A stretch of DNA of 64,000 nt from Blepharisma stoltei (taxonomy: Eukaryota; Ciliophora; Heterotrichea; Heterotrichida; Blepharismidae). The DNA lies in NCBI GenBank assembly GCA_914767885.1, contig CAJZBQ010000020.1, positions 744,001 through 808,000 of the forward strand, given 5' to 3'. Every line of letters starts with the position of its first letter. Position 1 is the stretch's first letter. The notes below the pieces were generated by a model. That model did not search any database, was not told where the DNA came from, and saw only the letters and a list, made by a program, of their open reading frames with translations. The position numbers and the translations under genes were made by a program. Below, in pieces: positions 21,329 through 32,185 of this stretch.

Positions 21329-22899
21329 TTAATTATTACATGCCTCTTGAGCCATTTCACTTCGCAAACAATCCCATTCTAATAAAAACTGCTTAAATTC
21401 ATGTATTGTGCACGCGTTTCTTATAAATGTATGCTTTTTTAGCATAGATGCGGTCGCTCTTTCAAAAGGATTCTTTTTAAGACACTCACTTATAAAGTTT
21501 GTAAACGAAAAGCTCCACTTATTTTGGCCTTCCAGCTGTGGTTCAGGGAGCTGAGGTAAGCAATTCATTACCTTCATTGGAGATTCATTTATGAAAGGAG
21601 GGTCACCTTGAGCAATCTCAATGGCTAAAATGCCAAGAGACCATATATCACATTTCATATCATAATGCTTTCCCTCGGCTACTTCTGGAGCCATCCAATA
21701 AGGAGTTCCAACTATTGTAGTTCTTGATGAGTTATCTGAGGTCAATTGCACACTAAATCCAAAGTCATTCAGCTTCACATAGCCCTAAATATAAAATACG
21801 TCTGAAGATAATAATACATTATCAGACTTGATATCTCGATGAATTCGATGCTCTTGATGCAGCCATGATAAGCCCTTTAAAATTTCTCCGCATATATAAG
21901 CAATAATATTTTCTGGAATTTTCCCGTAGTTTTCTTTTATTAGAGCAGTTAAGTTGCACTTCATACACTCTAAGGCGACCCAGATTTCACTAATTGGAAA
22001 TTACTTTTTATGCTCAAATGCTTTATAGCATTCAATGATGTTTTCATGCTTACTCCCCCCCTCTGTGAGCAAACAAAACCATTAGAAAAATCCTTATTTT
22101 TTGCCCAACACCAACCCTCCAGAGCGAGCAAAAATTTTTTATAAAAATAATTATTATAAGTGATAATTAATATAATAAAATTTCTAGCTAATTCTGTTTA
22201 ATTTTAAATAAATTGCGTTTTTAAACATAAATTTAATAAATTAAATTAATATCTGCTTTCAAATTTTTGTGAATTGGATTTTTTTAAATTTTGAAAAAAA
22301 ATTTATGGGCGAACAAGTTTTTTTGTTCGCTAACAGAGGGGCGAGTTAGAAATTTGAAGCAGTCCAATCTCATTTAAAATTTGGTTTTTCTGCTCTTTAG
22401 CTGTCACTTTTACCCTTTTCAGAGCCACTTCCCTGCCAGTCTTCTTATGGGTTGCCCTGAAGACTGATCCCGATCCACCATCGCCAATCTGAGAAGTAAT
22501 TACATACTCTGATAGAGGGTCTTTAAGTGAAAGCTTTATTTTACTTTTCATTAGGCGCTTATACTGCTTTGATGAAATCAAATCTGCTAGATTTTCATCA
22601 TCTGATTCTTCTAGGCAAGGTGAATCTGTATCAAGACGAACTAGCTGGCTCTCCATATCTCCATTAGGCTCAGGAGATACCCTGCAGTTATAAGAGAGGT
22701 GGCCTTCTTGTCTTCTGCACTGATAGCAAGGAGAACAAAATTGATAAGATTTAAAGGGCCAGAGCACATTGTGCTTTACAGTAAGACTACACCTCCGACA
22801 AAAAATTTTTTCTAATTATATTCTACTGCAAACTTTGCATTTTCGCTTTTTACTAACCCCACTATTGATTAAGCGATTCCATTTATAATCTGTTGACAT
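21329..22899 (-). CDS. STE20/PAK-like protein kinase with N-terminal zinc finger
   Basis: 409 aa after removing a MITE and three 15-nt introns (21785-21799, 21990-22004, 22812-22826). The N-terminus has a cysteine-rich finger (CKVC, CRRC, CSPC, CYQC; residues about 22-65) that resembles FYVE or PHD-type fingers. The kinase domain has the glycine loop GDGGSGSVF, lysine VALKR, HRDIKSDN, DFG and activation segment VGTPYWMAPEV followed by DIWSLGI, the STE20 signature. All catalytic residues are present, so it should be active. ATG is at 22897-22899, TAA at 21329-21331. A zinc finger fused to a STE20-type domain is unusual. The upstream target is unknown. Confidence 0.9.
22053..22345. mobile_element. 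Family-1 MITE, shortened and diverged, in the kinase gene
   Basis: 293 bp with TTA at 22050-22052 and 22346-22348. The motif is mutated (CTCTGTGAGCAAACAAAA) and the interior is shortened. Excision joins GLLQIS to KHENIIECY in frame on the minus strand, between the alphaC region and beta4. Confidence 0.9.
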
Positions 22900-22910
22900 A
22901 TTATTTAATG

Positions 22911-23038
22911 TGCAAGGCATGCAGGAAATTTCCTCACATGTCAAAAAAATTTTCACATGTGAAGTCTTCCATAAGTGCAGGCTTTACATATGGAATATTT
23001 TTTGGTATGTGTGGAAATTTCCCACATGCCCTGCACAG
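22911..23038. repeat. Small TIR element (inverted repeat)
   Basis: Outward-facing arms GTGCAAGGCATGCAGGAAAT at the left and the complementary GTGGAAATTTCCCACATGCC...GCAC at the right form an imperfect inverted repeat of about 30 bp around 65 bp. TA lies close to both ends. It looks like a short non-autonomous element unrelated to families 1-3. Confidence 0.6.
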
Positions 23039-23729
23039 TAAGAAATACGTGCAACAGATCTTAAATTTTTTATTATTAGGAAAATTAACCAATCTTGACG
23101 GTTTTTATATAGTCAAGCATGAAACCCATTCCCCAGCCCATCCCTTTATCTAACTAGCTATCTTTGATGATAATGAATTTAGATATAATAGAATTAATCG
23201 TTCCTATGGTATTTAAATGAGATTTTCATATATTTGCTAATATATTGTATGCTCTATCTTTTGTGGCTATCGCTAAAATAATTTACATGGAGAAAATTTT
23301 TATATAAAAATATTTTCAAATTAATTTATTTTATTGTTTTTTAACTTTTTTATCCTATCTTTATCAAACGATAAAGATCAGTTCGATAGAGAATAAAGGC
23401 TAGAGTAAAGAATGTAAATTCATAATGACAGTTAGTACACTCCGAACCTCGCCTGGAATGTGTTGTAAATGGATCCATTTATATGATATAGCATTGAAGT
23501 TTCAAATAAATATTGGCTCTATTAGTATTTAAATGTGAACATGGAGCAGTTGTATTTAATTTTTAATATAAATCAAAGTGTATATAAAAATATCTATTTA
23601 TATTGAATCGGGAATACAATATATTTTCTAAAACGAATTAATTTCTTTTTAATAAGCAGCATGAAAGCTAAAAGTATATATTTAATAAAAGTGTCCTTAA
23701 ATTCTTAAATAAACGTCCCTATTATGCAT
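23039..23729. other. Gene-free stretch, about 690 bp
   Basis: AT-rich sequence upstream of the STE20-like kinase and downstream of the CUE-like gene. A short GC-richer part at 23390-23470 matches nothing else in the window. No gene is supported. Confidence 0.5.
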
Positions 23730-24961
23730 TTAACTTCTAGGGTAAATTAAGTTTTCAATTCTAAAAAAGTCACGATCTTGAAGCGGAACAATCATACATG
23801 GAATCCCTCCTTCCATAGTTACTTGAATACCTACATCCCTTGTTCTAACTATCGGTGTTTGGGTCTTTTTATTTTCCATGTCTGCTGTAATCCTTTCATA
23901 TACCTCTGGTCGTGCCGTAAACTTCCCAGTAAACTCTTCAGCTTGTTTTTCATCAAAAACTGACTCCCCCTCCATGAGCGAACAAAACCATTGGAAAAAT
24001 CCCTATTTTTTTGAGTAAAAGCCCATCTTCTCTAAGCGAACAAAAAAATTTTTTATAAGAAAATATTTTGCACATAAATGGCAATTATTATGATGAAACT
24101 CCAGCTAATTCTGCTTAATTTAAACAGCCTGCATTTTAAAACATAAATTTTAAAAATTAAATTAATATTTGCTAAAAATTGGGTTTTTTAAATTTAGAAA
24201 AAAACATTACTCTAAAATTTATATATAAACATTTTAAAAAAAAATCCTCCCCGTGAGCGAACAAAATTATTTGCCTATTGATATAGGGGGAGTGAGTAAT
24301 TTTTATTATTTTCCTCAATTTCTTTGGGTGGCTCTTCCTCTTCAATTGGAGTTACTATCTTTTCAACCTCTACCTTCACCTCAGTTTCAACAGGCTGCTC
24401 TGCCACTTTAACTGGGAAATCAATAGTTTCAAATTCTTCTTTTTCCTCCAATTTATCTTGATTTTCAGTTTCCTGCTCAACTTTCTCAGGAATTTTTGCA
24501 ACTTCGATCAGAATATCAGACGATTCCGTGTTCTTTTCTGTACTTTCTTCTAATTCTTCAGGCTTTTTCACTTTCGGCCTATATCTTGGGGTGTTTTTTT
24601 TTTGATAGCCTCTGACTTCTTCACTTTTTCTTGGCATATTGTTTAATTGTGATTTATCCTTTTTCCCTCTCTTATTGTTGCTCTGTTTTCTTCGATTATC
24701 AACTTGTTCCCAGTCGTCAAGATAGACACCGATGCTACTTCCATCACTGATTATTTTCTGGACAGCAGCATCTGCTTCTTCTTTGGTCGTGAACTGACTT
24801 ACAAAAGTTTTTAGTCTGTCATCTGGCTCATTAGGGAAAAATGATTTTAATTCAGAGGCATAGCCGTCTAATGGATTCGAAGGAGGAGTTATTGGCTCCA
24901 GTGGAGCTGGCTGAGTTTTCGCTTTTTCTCTTTGCTCTAGAAATCGTCGCAAACTCGCCAT
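23730..24961 (-). CDS. CUE-like, Glu/Lys-rich protein, 299 aa
   Basis: 900 nt after removing a MITE (23964-24292 plus TGA). ATG is at 24959-24961 and TAA at 23730-23732. Residues about 37-72 (LKSFFPNEPDDRLKTFVSQF, then EEADAAVQKI) resemble a CUE/UBA-type three-helix ubiquitin-binding domain. A basic middle (NNKRGKKDKSQ) is followed by a long Glu-rich low-complexity region, then a compact C-terminus (TPIVRTRDVGIQVTMEGGIP). The excision junction is ENNKNYS-VFDEKQAEEF. The CUE call rests on pattern only; function is unknown. Confidence 0.75.
23964..24292. mobile_element. Family-1 MITE with TGA duplication in the CUE-like gene
   Basis: 329 bp with TGA at 23961-23963 and 24293-24295. Spaced end left; the right end is diverged (CTATTGATATAGGGGGAG). 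Excision leaving one TGA (TCA on the coding strand) keeps the frame. This is one of three gene insertions in which the duplicated triplet contains no TA. Confidence 0.9.
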
Positions 24962-25072
24962 AGTTAATGTGTGAATTATAACTCATAATTGCTTGATGAC
25001 AATTTAAATTAAAAATTTAGAAAGGGCAATGGAATTTAGGATAGAAAAAATTCTAGGTATAATACATGGAAC

Positions 25073-27381
25073 TTAATTTAGCTTGAACAAATTGGGGCTG
25101 CCTTTCAGCATAAAGCGGTGAGCAATATCAAAATCTCCTATTTCTCTTGGAGAATGGCAAATTATATCAGAGCCAGCTTGATAGCTGCAGTTACTCATCT
25201 CTCCAGCAATTCCATAGCCTCATCCAAAAATTCTTCCTTCTTCTGTTAAACATACAATACTATTGGCCCCACAATTTGCATCAATGATTTTTCCATTAAT
25301 TTCAATATTTACAGGGGAGCAGCTTGTTTTCACTCCTGTACCTAGAGCTAGCTGGCCAAATTCATTATCCCCCCAGACGAACAATTTGCCAGAGCTTGTC
25401 AGACAAGCTGAAAATAGCATGCCAGCTGCAACTTTTATTGCAGAATCTTGAATTGCGACAATAGTTGCATTATCACTCGTCATTTCGAACTCTATTCCTA
25501 GCTGGCCGTATTCATTTCATCCAAAAGAGTAAACTTTTCCTTCAGTATCCAAAGCGAGTGTGTGAGCTTCTCCACATGCAACTCCACATATTTGTTTTGA
25601 TTTTTGAAGAAAATACTGATTTATGCAGGGCTCCAGCTGGACCAAGCCAATTTCGTCTTCTTCTAAATTAGAAAGGCCTAGGCCGAGCTGATTCACATCT
25701 CCTCTACCTCATACTCATAGATCCCCTTGTTCTGATATAGCTGCATTATGATATGCCCCAGCCTCAGCATAAAGGAATCTTTGATTGCTCACTGATTCTA
25801 TGTGTTTGGGAAAAACTAGTTTTTCTTTATTTCCATGCCCAAGGGCTCCACTTATTCCGTTTCCTCACGTGTATAATTTTCCGCTGCAAGTCACAAATAT
25901 ACAGTGTTCAGATCCGCAGGAAATTCACTTGACAGAATGATTGTAAGCAAACGTCAAAATGTCGTTCGAAAACCATGAAGTTAGTGATGGGCTCTGTTTT
26001 AAATAAGAAATAAATCCTATAGATGCTTTTTCATGCATTGAAAACTCCAGTATAGGTAAAGAAGTGTATCCACACACTGGAATCGCATATAAAATCCAAA
26101 CCAAGCCTTCTGATTCAGTACGATGGCAGAGACAAATTTTTCTTATTAAAGGAGAATGCATATCATAGCCATCCAAGTGTATTGATTCGTGAATTTTGCT
26201 AGCTATAGAGTGTGTTGTAAACATTGATGGCATCAAGACTGACCCTTCTTCCTCTGGGGATGAAAGGTCTTCTCAATAACTCTGAGACATAAAGTTATCT
26301 GAAAAATCTGACGGAAGGAATAATGATATATTGTTATCGTTATTTTCAGAGACTAGCTCTGCCAAAAAGTCATTAGATTGGGTAGGAACATTCGGGACTG
26401 TAATATAAGCTTCCTCACTTGACAAAATTTCATCTTCTTCGTATATAGTTCTATTATTTCCAAAATAGCTTGTACTTATGATGTCTGTCAAATTCGTTAT
26501 CTCATAGCTGAATCCTTCATTTTTTCTGACAGGAGATAGATCAGGAGATGTTTGTATTGAGCTGGAAGAAAAATAAATATTTTTCTCGTAATTTTGCATG
26601 AATCCTTCATGAAGCTGAATTATTTTTTCTCGATTTTCTCTTAAAATGGTTTGGCGATCTAATTCTTCACTTTGTGAAGTATGATCAATGCTTATTGAGG
26701 AGCTAAACTCCTGAGATTTGCTGACGTCAAGATTTTTCTCGAAGATTTCTAGCTTGAATTGATCGTTAATTGGTATTTCAGGATTTTCAAAAGGGGATTG
26801 ATCAGAAAGTCGATTTATATAATTAATAATAGAATTTCTTTCAGACTTAACAAAGTCGAAGTCATAAATATAACTGCCAAGTGATTCTGACTTAGATGCC
26901 CTTATTATTGGAAATTTGTAAGTTGGATCTACATTGATGTTTTTGTACTTGCTAAAAGATTTATAGGTTTCTGGGAGTCCTCTGTAAGTAGGGTTGGGTT
27001 TAATAGTTACAGGTTGATAGTTTGGAACGAAAGAACTCAGTTTTTGATAATTTTATTAATTCATTAATTCTCAAGATATAACTTATTCGAGGATTTTGCC
27101 TTATTTAATGCTCGAATTGCAGTTTAATAAAATCAAAGAACCATTTGATGCAAAAATAGCTTATTTAATAGCATCCTAAGTTTTAAAATATTATAAGATG
27201 CGAAAAGACTATAGAAAGCAATAATAGTAACATTTTAGAATTTCTGATTAGATACAGTTAATCTTAAATACATCTCGGGAAGTCCAGAAATGCTATCTTT
27301 GTAAGCACTAAGTATATTTGATTAAAATTTTTGACTCACCAAAGTGTGTCTTGACTTAGAAAAAGGTAGTTTTTTTGCCAT
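25073..27381 (-). CDS. RCC1-repeat protein, 673 aa
   Basis: 2022 nt after removing an IES at 27048-27334. The C-terminal 280 residues hold RCC1 blades with the usual GxG..W/F.WG..xxGQLG pattern: GKLYTWGNGISGALGHG, DLWVWGRGDVNQLGLG, KVYSFGWNEYGQLG, KLFVWGDNEFGQLALG and RIFGWGYGIAG; many Trp are TGA. RCC1 propellers act in GTPase regulation, ubiquitin ligases or ciliary proteins. The N-terminal 390 residues are Ser/Asn-rich with no recognised domain, and residues about 285-380 are more compact. The first exon (MAKKLPFSKSRHTLVSQK, 27335-27381) is joined through the IES; that join is less certain than the rest. Divergent from ArfGAP, start codons 54 bp apart. Confidence 0.85.
27048..27334. other. 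IES near the start of the RCC1 gene
   Basis: 287 bp with a 7-bp direct repeat TTTTTGA at 27041-27047 and 27328-27334. Removal of one copy plus the insert joins HTLVSQK to LSSFVPNYQ in frame and supplies a start codon. The ends are weakly inverted (TAATTTTATTAAT facing ATTAAAATTTT). Confidence 0.6.
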
Positions 27382-27435
27382 TACCCAACAAGAATATGTT
27401 AAATAAATATATACGTTTTTTAAAATTATAATCAA

Positions 27436-28799
27436 ATGGACTCAGACACACAAGTAGACAAAGCTTATAGAGATTCAATTTTTATTAAGCTTAGGTCTTT
27501 ACCAGGAAACCAAACCTGCTTTGATTGCTCAACAAAAAACCCAATTTGGTGCTCAGTAAAACTAAGTTAAGTTAATTGCTATAAGGCCATAAATGGAATT
27601 CCACTAGTCTGCCTATCTGGCGTAAGCCTACCTACCCTAAAGATTAGCTCCCTAGTTAGAGCGATCTCTTGCGAGTCCCCCCACTAATCCCGATATTCAA
27701 AGGCTAAGTGAGAGGTAGCCGATCTTGCAGCAAAACATTCAGGGGAAGAAAAAAAACTTCCCTCTTCGGAAGGCATCTCTATACCTTAAGGCCTACTTCA
27801 AAAAGTGATCAAGGCACCATTTTTCGCTTTATCAGGACAGGTCTTACCTTTTTCATAGGGAGTGCATCTCAGAGCCCATCTTCCGTCGGTGCCACCATTT
27901 TATTTCTCATGAAACTAGGAATTTTTATTTGCTATGGATGCACTTCAGTACATAGATCTCTTGGCACCCATCTCAGCTTTGTGAGATCTAGCGATTATGA
28001 TATGTGAACTCTACGACAGCTAGCTTATATAGAGCTAGGTGGGAATAAAAGAGCAAAAGAATTTTTTAGATCTCATGGAATCCATGGTGCAGTTGACTAT
28101 GCATCTCAAGTTGCAGAAAGATGGAGAAATGAATTAGCTGAACGAGTTGAGGAGTTGTATCCTCGGGCGATCAAAAGGAAAGAATCTCACCCCGAAATTG
28201 ATGAGAACCAAATAAAACAAATTGCTGATCCTCAGCCTACTAATAATATTGCTGAAGAGCGTAAAACAGAAGAAGTCAAGCAAAATGTCTCCAAGTCTTC
28301 AAATGTCACAAAACAAACAGTTCACATATTGAATAAACCAAAATACACCCCACCAGCAGAAACTCAGCACAAATTCAGGAAAACCAAGGTAGAAGAAACT
28401 GCATCTCCTATTAAATTTAAACCAGTCAGCTTTAAACCACAAATAGAAGAAGAGGAAGAGTTTTTCGATCCGCAGCCTTTAAAAGCCCCAGAGCGATCTC
28501 AGCCAGTGATACAACAAGAGCCAATTATACCTCAGCCAGCCCCATCTACAATTCAAAGAAAAAATATAGAGAAAAAAGGATTTGGAAATGAAGACTTCGA
28601 GCAACAAAGGATAAATGAGAGGGCAAGCAAGCAAAGATTAGCAGAGCTTTCATCTGCGAAATCTATTTCTAGTGACATGTATTTTGGAAAAATTGACAAT
28701 AGCAGCACAAATAATGAAAAAATCGACTACATCAAAGAAGAAGCAGCCAATCTTGCAGAAGCTGCACGTGAAAAAGCAGGAGAGGTAATGAATATTTAG
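27436..28799 (+). CDS. ArfGAP (ARFGAP2/3, Glo3-type), interrupted by a retroposon
   Basis: GTPase-activating protein for Arf, acting on COPI vesicles at the Golgi; 336 aa after excision. The N-terminal zinc finger is split: [16 protein letters not shown] lies before the insertion and [20 protein letters not shown] after it. The joined CX2CX16CX2C finger and the arginine-finger motif [13 protein letters not shown] are intact, followed by MWTLRQL...[12 protein letters not shown] (Trp is TGA). The C-terminal 180 residues are charged with repeated SA/EE-rich motifs ([13 protein letters not shown]), like the Glo3 motif. ATG 27436, TAG 28797-28799. Confidence 0.93.
27565..27911. mobile_element. Retroposon-like insertion in ArfGAP
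   Basis: About 347 bp; AAACTA is repeated at 27559-27564 and 27912-27917 (AAACTARG if one mismatch is allowed). The last 200 bp (AAACTTCCCTCTT...CACCATTTTATTT) are shared with the two insertions at 51967-52791. Excision restores the ArfGAP zinc finger. Confidence 0.85.
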
Positions 28800-28901
28800 C
28801 TAAAATCTAAAGCAGCAAAGATATGGAGTTCCTTGCACCAAAGGTTTACATAATATTATATAGCAATATAAATCTAATTACAAAAGAATTACATTTGAAA
28901 T

Positions 28902-30785
28902 TTAAAAGTGCTTGGATAGGAGATCAGAGAATTCTTTGAGATCTATTTCTCCATCCCCGTTTTGATCAACTTGCTTTATTAACTCGTTTCACATTTCAAT
29001 ATCTTCTGAATTTTCATCTTTTAGTACGTATTTAAGCTCTTCAGCTGATATCTTCCCGCTTCCATCTTTATCGAAGGCATCAAAAGCATTCTGAAGATTT
29101 GCTACCGAAGTGAATTTCCTAATATCTGTAGCAGCTTTGAGAAATTCAGTATAATCAATGTAGCCATTGTTGTCTGTGTCAACTTCGTCCATGATTTGGT
29201 CCAATATTTCTGGAGAAAAACCATCCAAATTTTCAAACCCATTTTCAAGCTCTTCCCTGCTAAGCTTTCCATCTCCATTTTGGTCTAATTTCCTAAATAT
29301 TTCTCGTGCTTCTCGTAAGTCTTGAGAGCTAGCTAGTTGTGTGACTATAAATGTAATAATTGCGTCCTTTATCTTATTTTCATTTTTGAAGCCTAGTAAG
29401 TTATATCTTGATGTGTGAATAGATGATTTAAATGAATTTTTATCATATAAATGGCCATCAGATATTGGTACGCTATTTATGCTGAGGTGTTTACTCAAAG
29501 AAGCTTTAATGACTTCATCTGACGTAGGTGGCTCTTGGAAATTGTTTTTGATCCAATCATGCTCCAGCGCATCTGATGCACTGATCCTTTCTTTTTCAGG
29601 AACCAGCAAGTGCTTGATTAAATCCTTCGCTTCCCTAGAGAGGGCTTTAAATGAGGTAGTAGACTCACTATTGTACTTTTCTTCTTTGATATGGTTTAAA
29701 ATCTCCACCTCTGTAGTTCCATCGAAAGGTGGCTTTCCAGTTAATAATATGTACATTATAACACCAGCGCTTCACAGATCGCATTTCTCAGTATAGCAGT
29801 CTGCCAGCACTTCTGGGGCGATATAATAAGGAGTTCCCAATGATCCATGAAGAAATTGGCCATTTTCATAATGAGTGGCTGCTCCAAAATCAATAAGTTT
29901 TATGCCTCAGCAATCAGACTTATCGTCGAGTAAAATATTTTCTGGCTTAAGATCTCTATGTGCAATTTTTTTCGAATGCAAATAAGCGAGACAAGAAAAA
30001 AGCTGTCTCATTATCAAAGCAGCTTCATGCTCCTTAAAGCACTTTCTCCTTACAATTGCATCAAAAAGTTCTCCACCTTTGCAGTGCTCCATCACAATGT
30101 AAAAATCCTCGGAGTCCTCGAAAAATTCGTAAGCCCTTATGATGTTTGGATGGTCCAATAACTTAAGAATTTCAATCTCTTCAAATAGCTTCTGCAGAGA
30201 ATTGTTCTCACTCCCCTCCTCCATGAGCGAACAAAAAAATCTTGTTCGCTCACAGAGGGGGTTATTTTTTTTTTTTTTAAAAAATTTATATATAAAATTT
30301 TCTCGAAATTTTTGTTTTCGAAAATTTAAAAAAATCCTAATTCGCAAAAATTAGAAAGCAAATATTAATTTAATTTGTTTGAAATTAAACAGAATTAGCT
30401 AGAGATTTCATTATACTAATTATCACTTATATATCAAAAATGTTTTCCCAAAAAAATTTTTGCTCGCTCAAGGAGCGTGGATTTTTAGGCAAAAAAATAG
30501 GAATTTTTCTAATGATTTTGTTCGCTCACGGAGGGGGGAGTCAGAAAATTTTGATTTTTTAAAAATTTTTACTGCTCGGCGATGCGCTGTTTTTTTATGG
30601 ATACAAAATCTGACCTCTCCGAAGGCACCTTTTCCTAGGGTCCTACCTGATTGATAAACTTTTGTAAAAGGCTGATCATTGATTTTTATGAAGGTGCTTG
30701 GTAGGATTTTAAGTTCATTGATCTGATTTAGCATAAATGTGGACATTGACCTAATTCTCCGTTTCTTGCTTGACGTGCAACCCAT
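28902..30785 (-). CDS. Calcium-dependent protein kinase (CDPK)
   Basis: 516 aa after removing a MITE. N-terminus MGCTSSKK fits N-myristoylation plus palmitoylation. Kinase motifs are complete: GKGAFGEVRF, RAVKIF, HRDLKPENI, DFGAATHY, GTPYYIAPEV and CDLWSAGVIMYILLTG (Trp is TGA). After a junction segment, four EF-hands follow: DQNGDGKLSREEL, DTDNNGYIDYTEF, DKDGSGKISAEEL and DQNGDGEIDLKEF, all with canonical calcium ligands. So an active membrane-tethered calcium-responsive kinase is expected. The MITE sits between the beta3 lysine and alphaC. Stop TAA 28902-28904, ATG 30783-30785. Compare the related pseudo-CDPK at 51104-53379. Confidence 0.95.
30211..30540. mobile_element. Family-1 MITE with TCA duplication in the CDPK gene
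   Basis: 330 bp with TCA at 30208-30210 and 30541-30543 (TGA on the coding strand). Hairpin end left, spaced end right. Excision joins KKSKFS to ENNSLQKLF in frame. Confidence 0.92.
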
Positions 30786-32185
30786 TTTATTATTGTGATC
30801 AAAATTTAAACTTACAAAATGGAAAACAATTAACTGCTCATTTAGAATTCGATAAATATTTGCTTTATACCTTAAGACCGAAAAAGTTATTAATTATAAA
30901 TATCAGATATATACATAAATGGCCTGTGATAGCGGCCAGTGCTTTTAGTTGGGTGTCCTTATGCATATCCAAACGTGATTTTTGGCACAGGAGAGGCCCA
31001 GCAATATTTCATTTAATTAATGCTCTGATCAGAGCAGCAATTTTTTTATAAGCAGCGCCCATGTCTAGATTGAATATCCGATAGGAACAGAGCAGCTTAT
31101 TTTCTCATACTGTTTGTTCCTACTCTGAGTGGCGTAAGTTGTTTATCTTTTCCTTTTAGATAATCCAGGCATAAATGGAAGGCAGATTCGACAACTCTTA
31201 AGCGCGAAAGTATCTTCAATTTACAAAAAATGGAATCCACACTTGACAACTCTTAAGAGCGAAGGTATCTCCAATCTAAAGGACTCTATGAAAAGCATAG
31301 GGTTCTCAGTGCTGGCGCTACATATGAGAAGGCTTGAGTTGGAAATGAAGGCTTTCGAAAAATTGCATAGAGAAGATCAATTCGATAAATCATCTATCGA
31401 GAACCAAAGATTTGGCCCTTTGTTATGCTAAGATTTGAGGCCACTTATGTTGCCACTGCCCACATTCGGGATTATATTCACAGAACGATCCCGTTGGCAT
31501 AAACTAATCTAATAAATCTCAGATGGGCTTGGGATGCTAAGATATATAAATTATATCTTTCTTTTACTTCATTTTGAAACTTCCATGGGGCAATTTGATC
31601 ACATAAAATGCAAAATACTTAAAACTAAAGCCATAAATAATATGCGTAATATTCTTTAGGCTAATCTTATCTGCACTTTCTGACAGCTTGAAATTATAGT
31701 ATCATCCGCAAGATAATGCAGAATTAGGGTTATATGAATAATGGCAAAAGAAAATAAGGAGATTGTAATCTAAAGTATAATGAAATAACTATTAGACTGG
31801 TTTGGGATAAAAAAATATTTTCTCCAAACTTTAGTAGGCTCCACATCAAATTGTAGAGAATTTGAATGCCGACTTATCCATATTTCTTAATCTTAAATGT
31901 GAAAAACGCATATACAAATAAGAATAATAGAAATTTATAATCAATTATAAAAATTATAGTTAGTTGATTTCTCGAGAGTTTAACTCTAAATAGAGGTATT
32001 TTGATATAATCCATCATTTCCATTATGAATTGATTGCAATTATATTGCAAGAGCAAATGGATTAGTTTTATTTGAAAATCAACCTAGTTCCTAAAATCTT
32101 TTTTATTTTGATAATTTTTAGGGCATCTTTTAGATTATTTTATCCTAAATAGCACTCTCAAGAAATGAGTGAGTTTAAGTTTTAT
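30786..32185. other. Gene-poor stretch, 1.4 kb
   Basis: No convincing gene. A frame at about 31130-31431 reads coherently (NPGINGRQIRQLLSAKVSSI ... ending RFGPLLC) but lacks a start, and stops interrupt the same frame beyond; it may be a decayed or germline-limited ORF. A hydrophobic frame at about 30910-31050 is similarly weak. The rest, 31560-32185, is AT-rich and featureless. Confidence 0.45.
31173..31280. repeat. Imperfect tandem duplication, 55-bp period
   Basis: Two adjacent copies of about 53 bp, both beginning AAATGGAA and containing GACAACTCTTAAGMGCGAA followed by GTATCTYCAAT. Identity is roughly 75-80 percent by eye. Confidence 0.7.

Noticed and set aside
22893-23153. 86-codon plus-strand ORF
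   Set aside because: It covers the small inverted-repeat element and has no domain or coding bias beyond the palindrome.
30770-31051. 93-codon plus-strand ORF overlapping the CDPK start
   Set aside because: Only its last third looks protein-like, it starts inside the CDPK gene and has no recognisable domain; mentioned under the gene-poor stretch instead.
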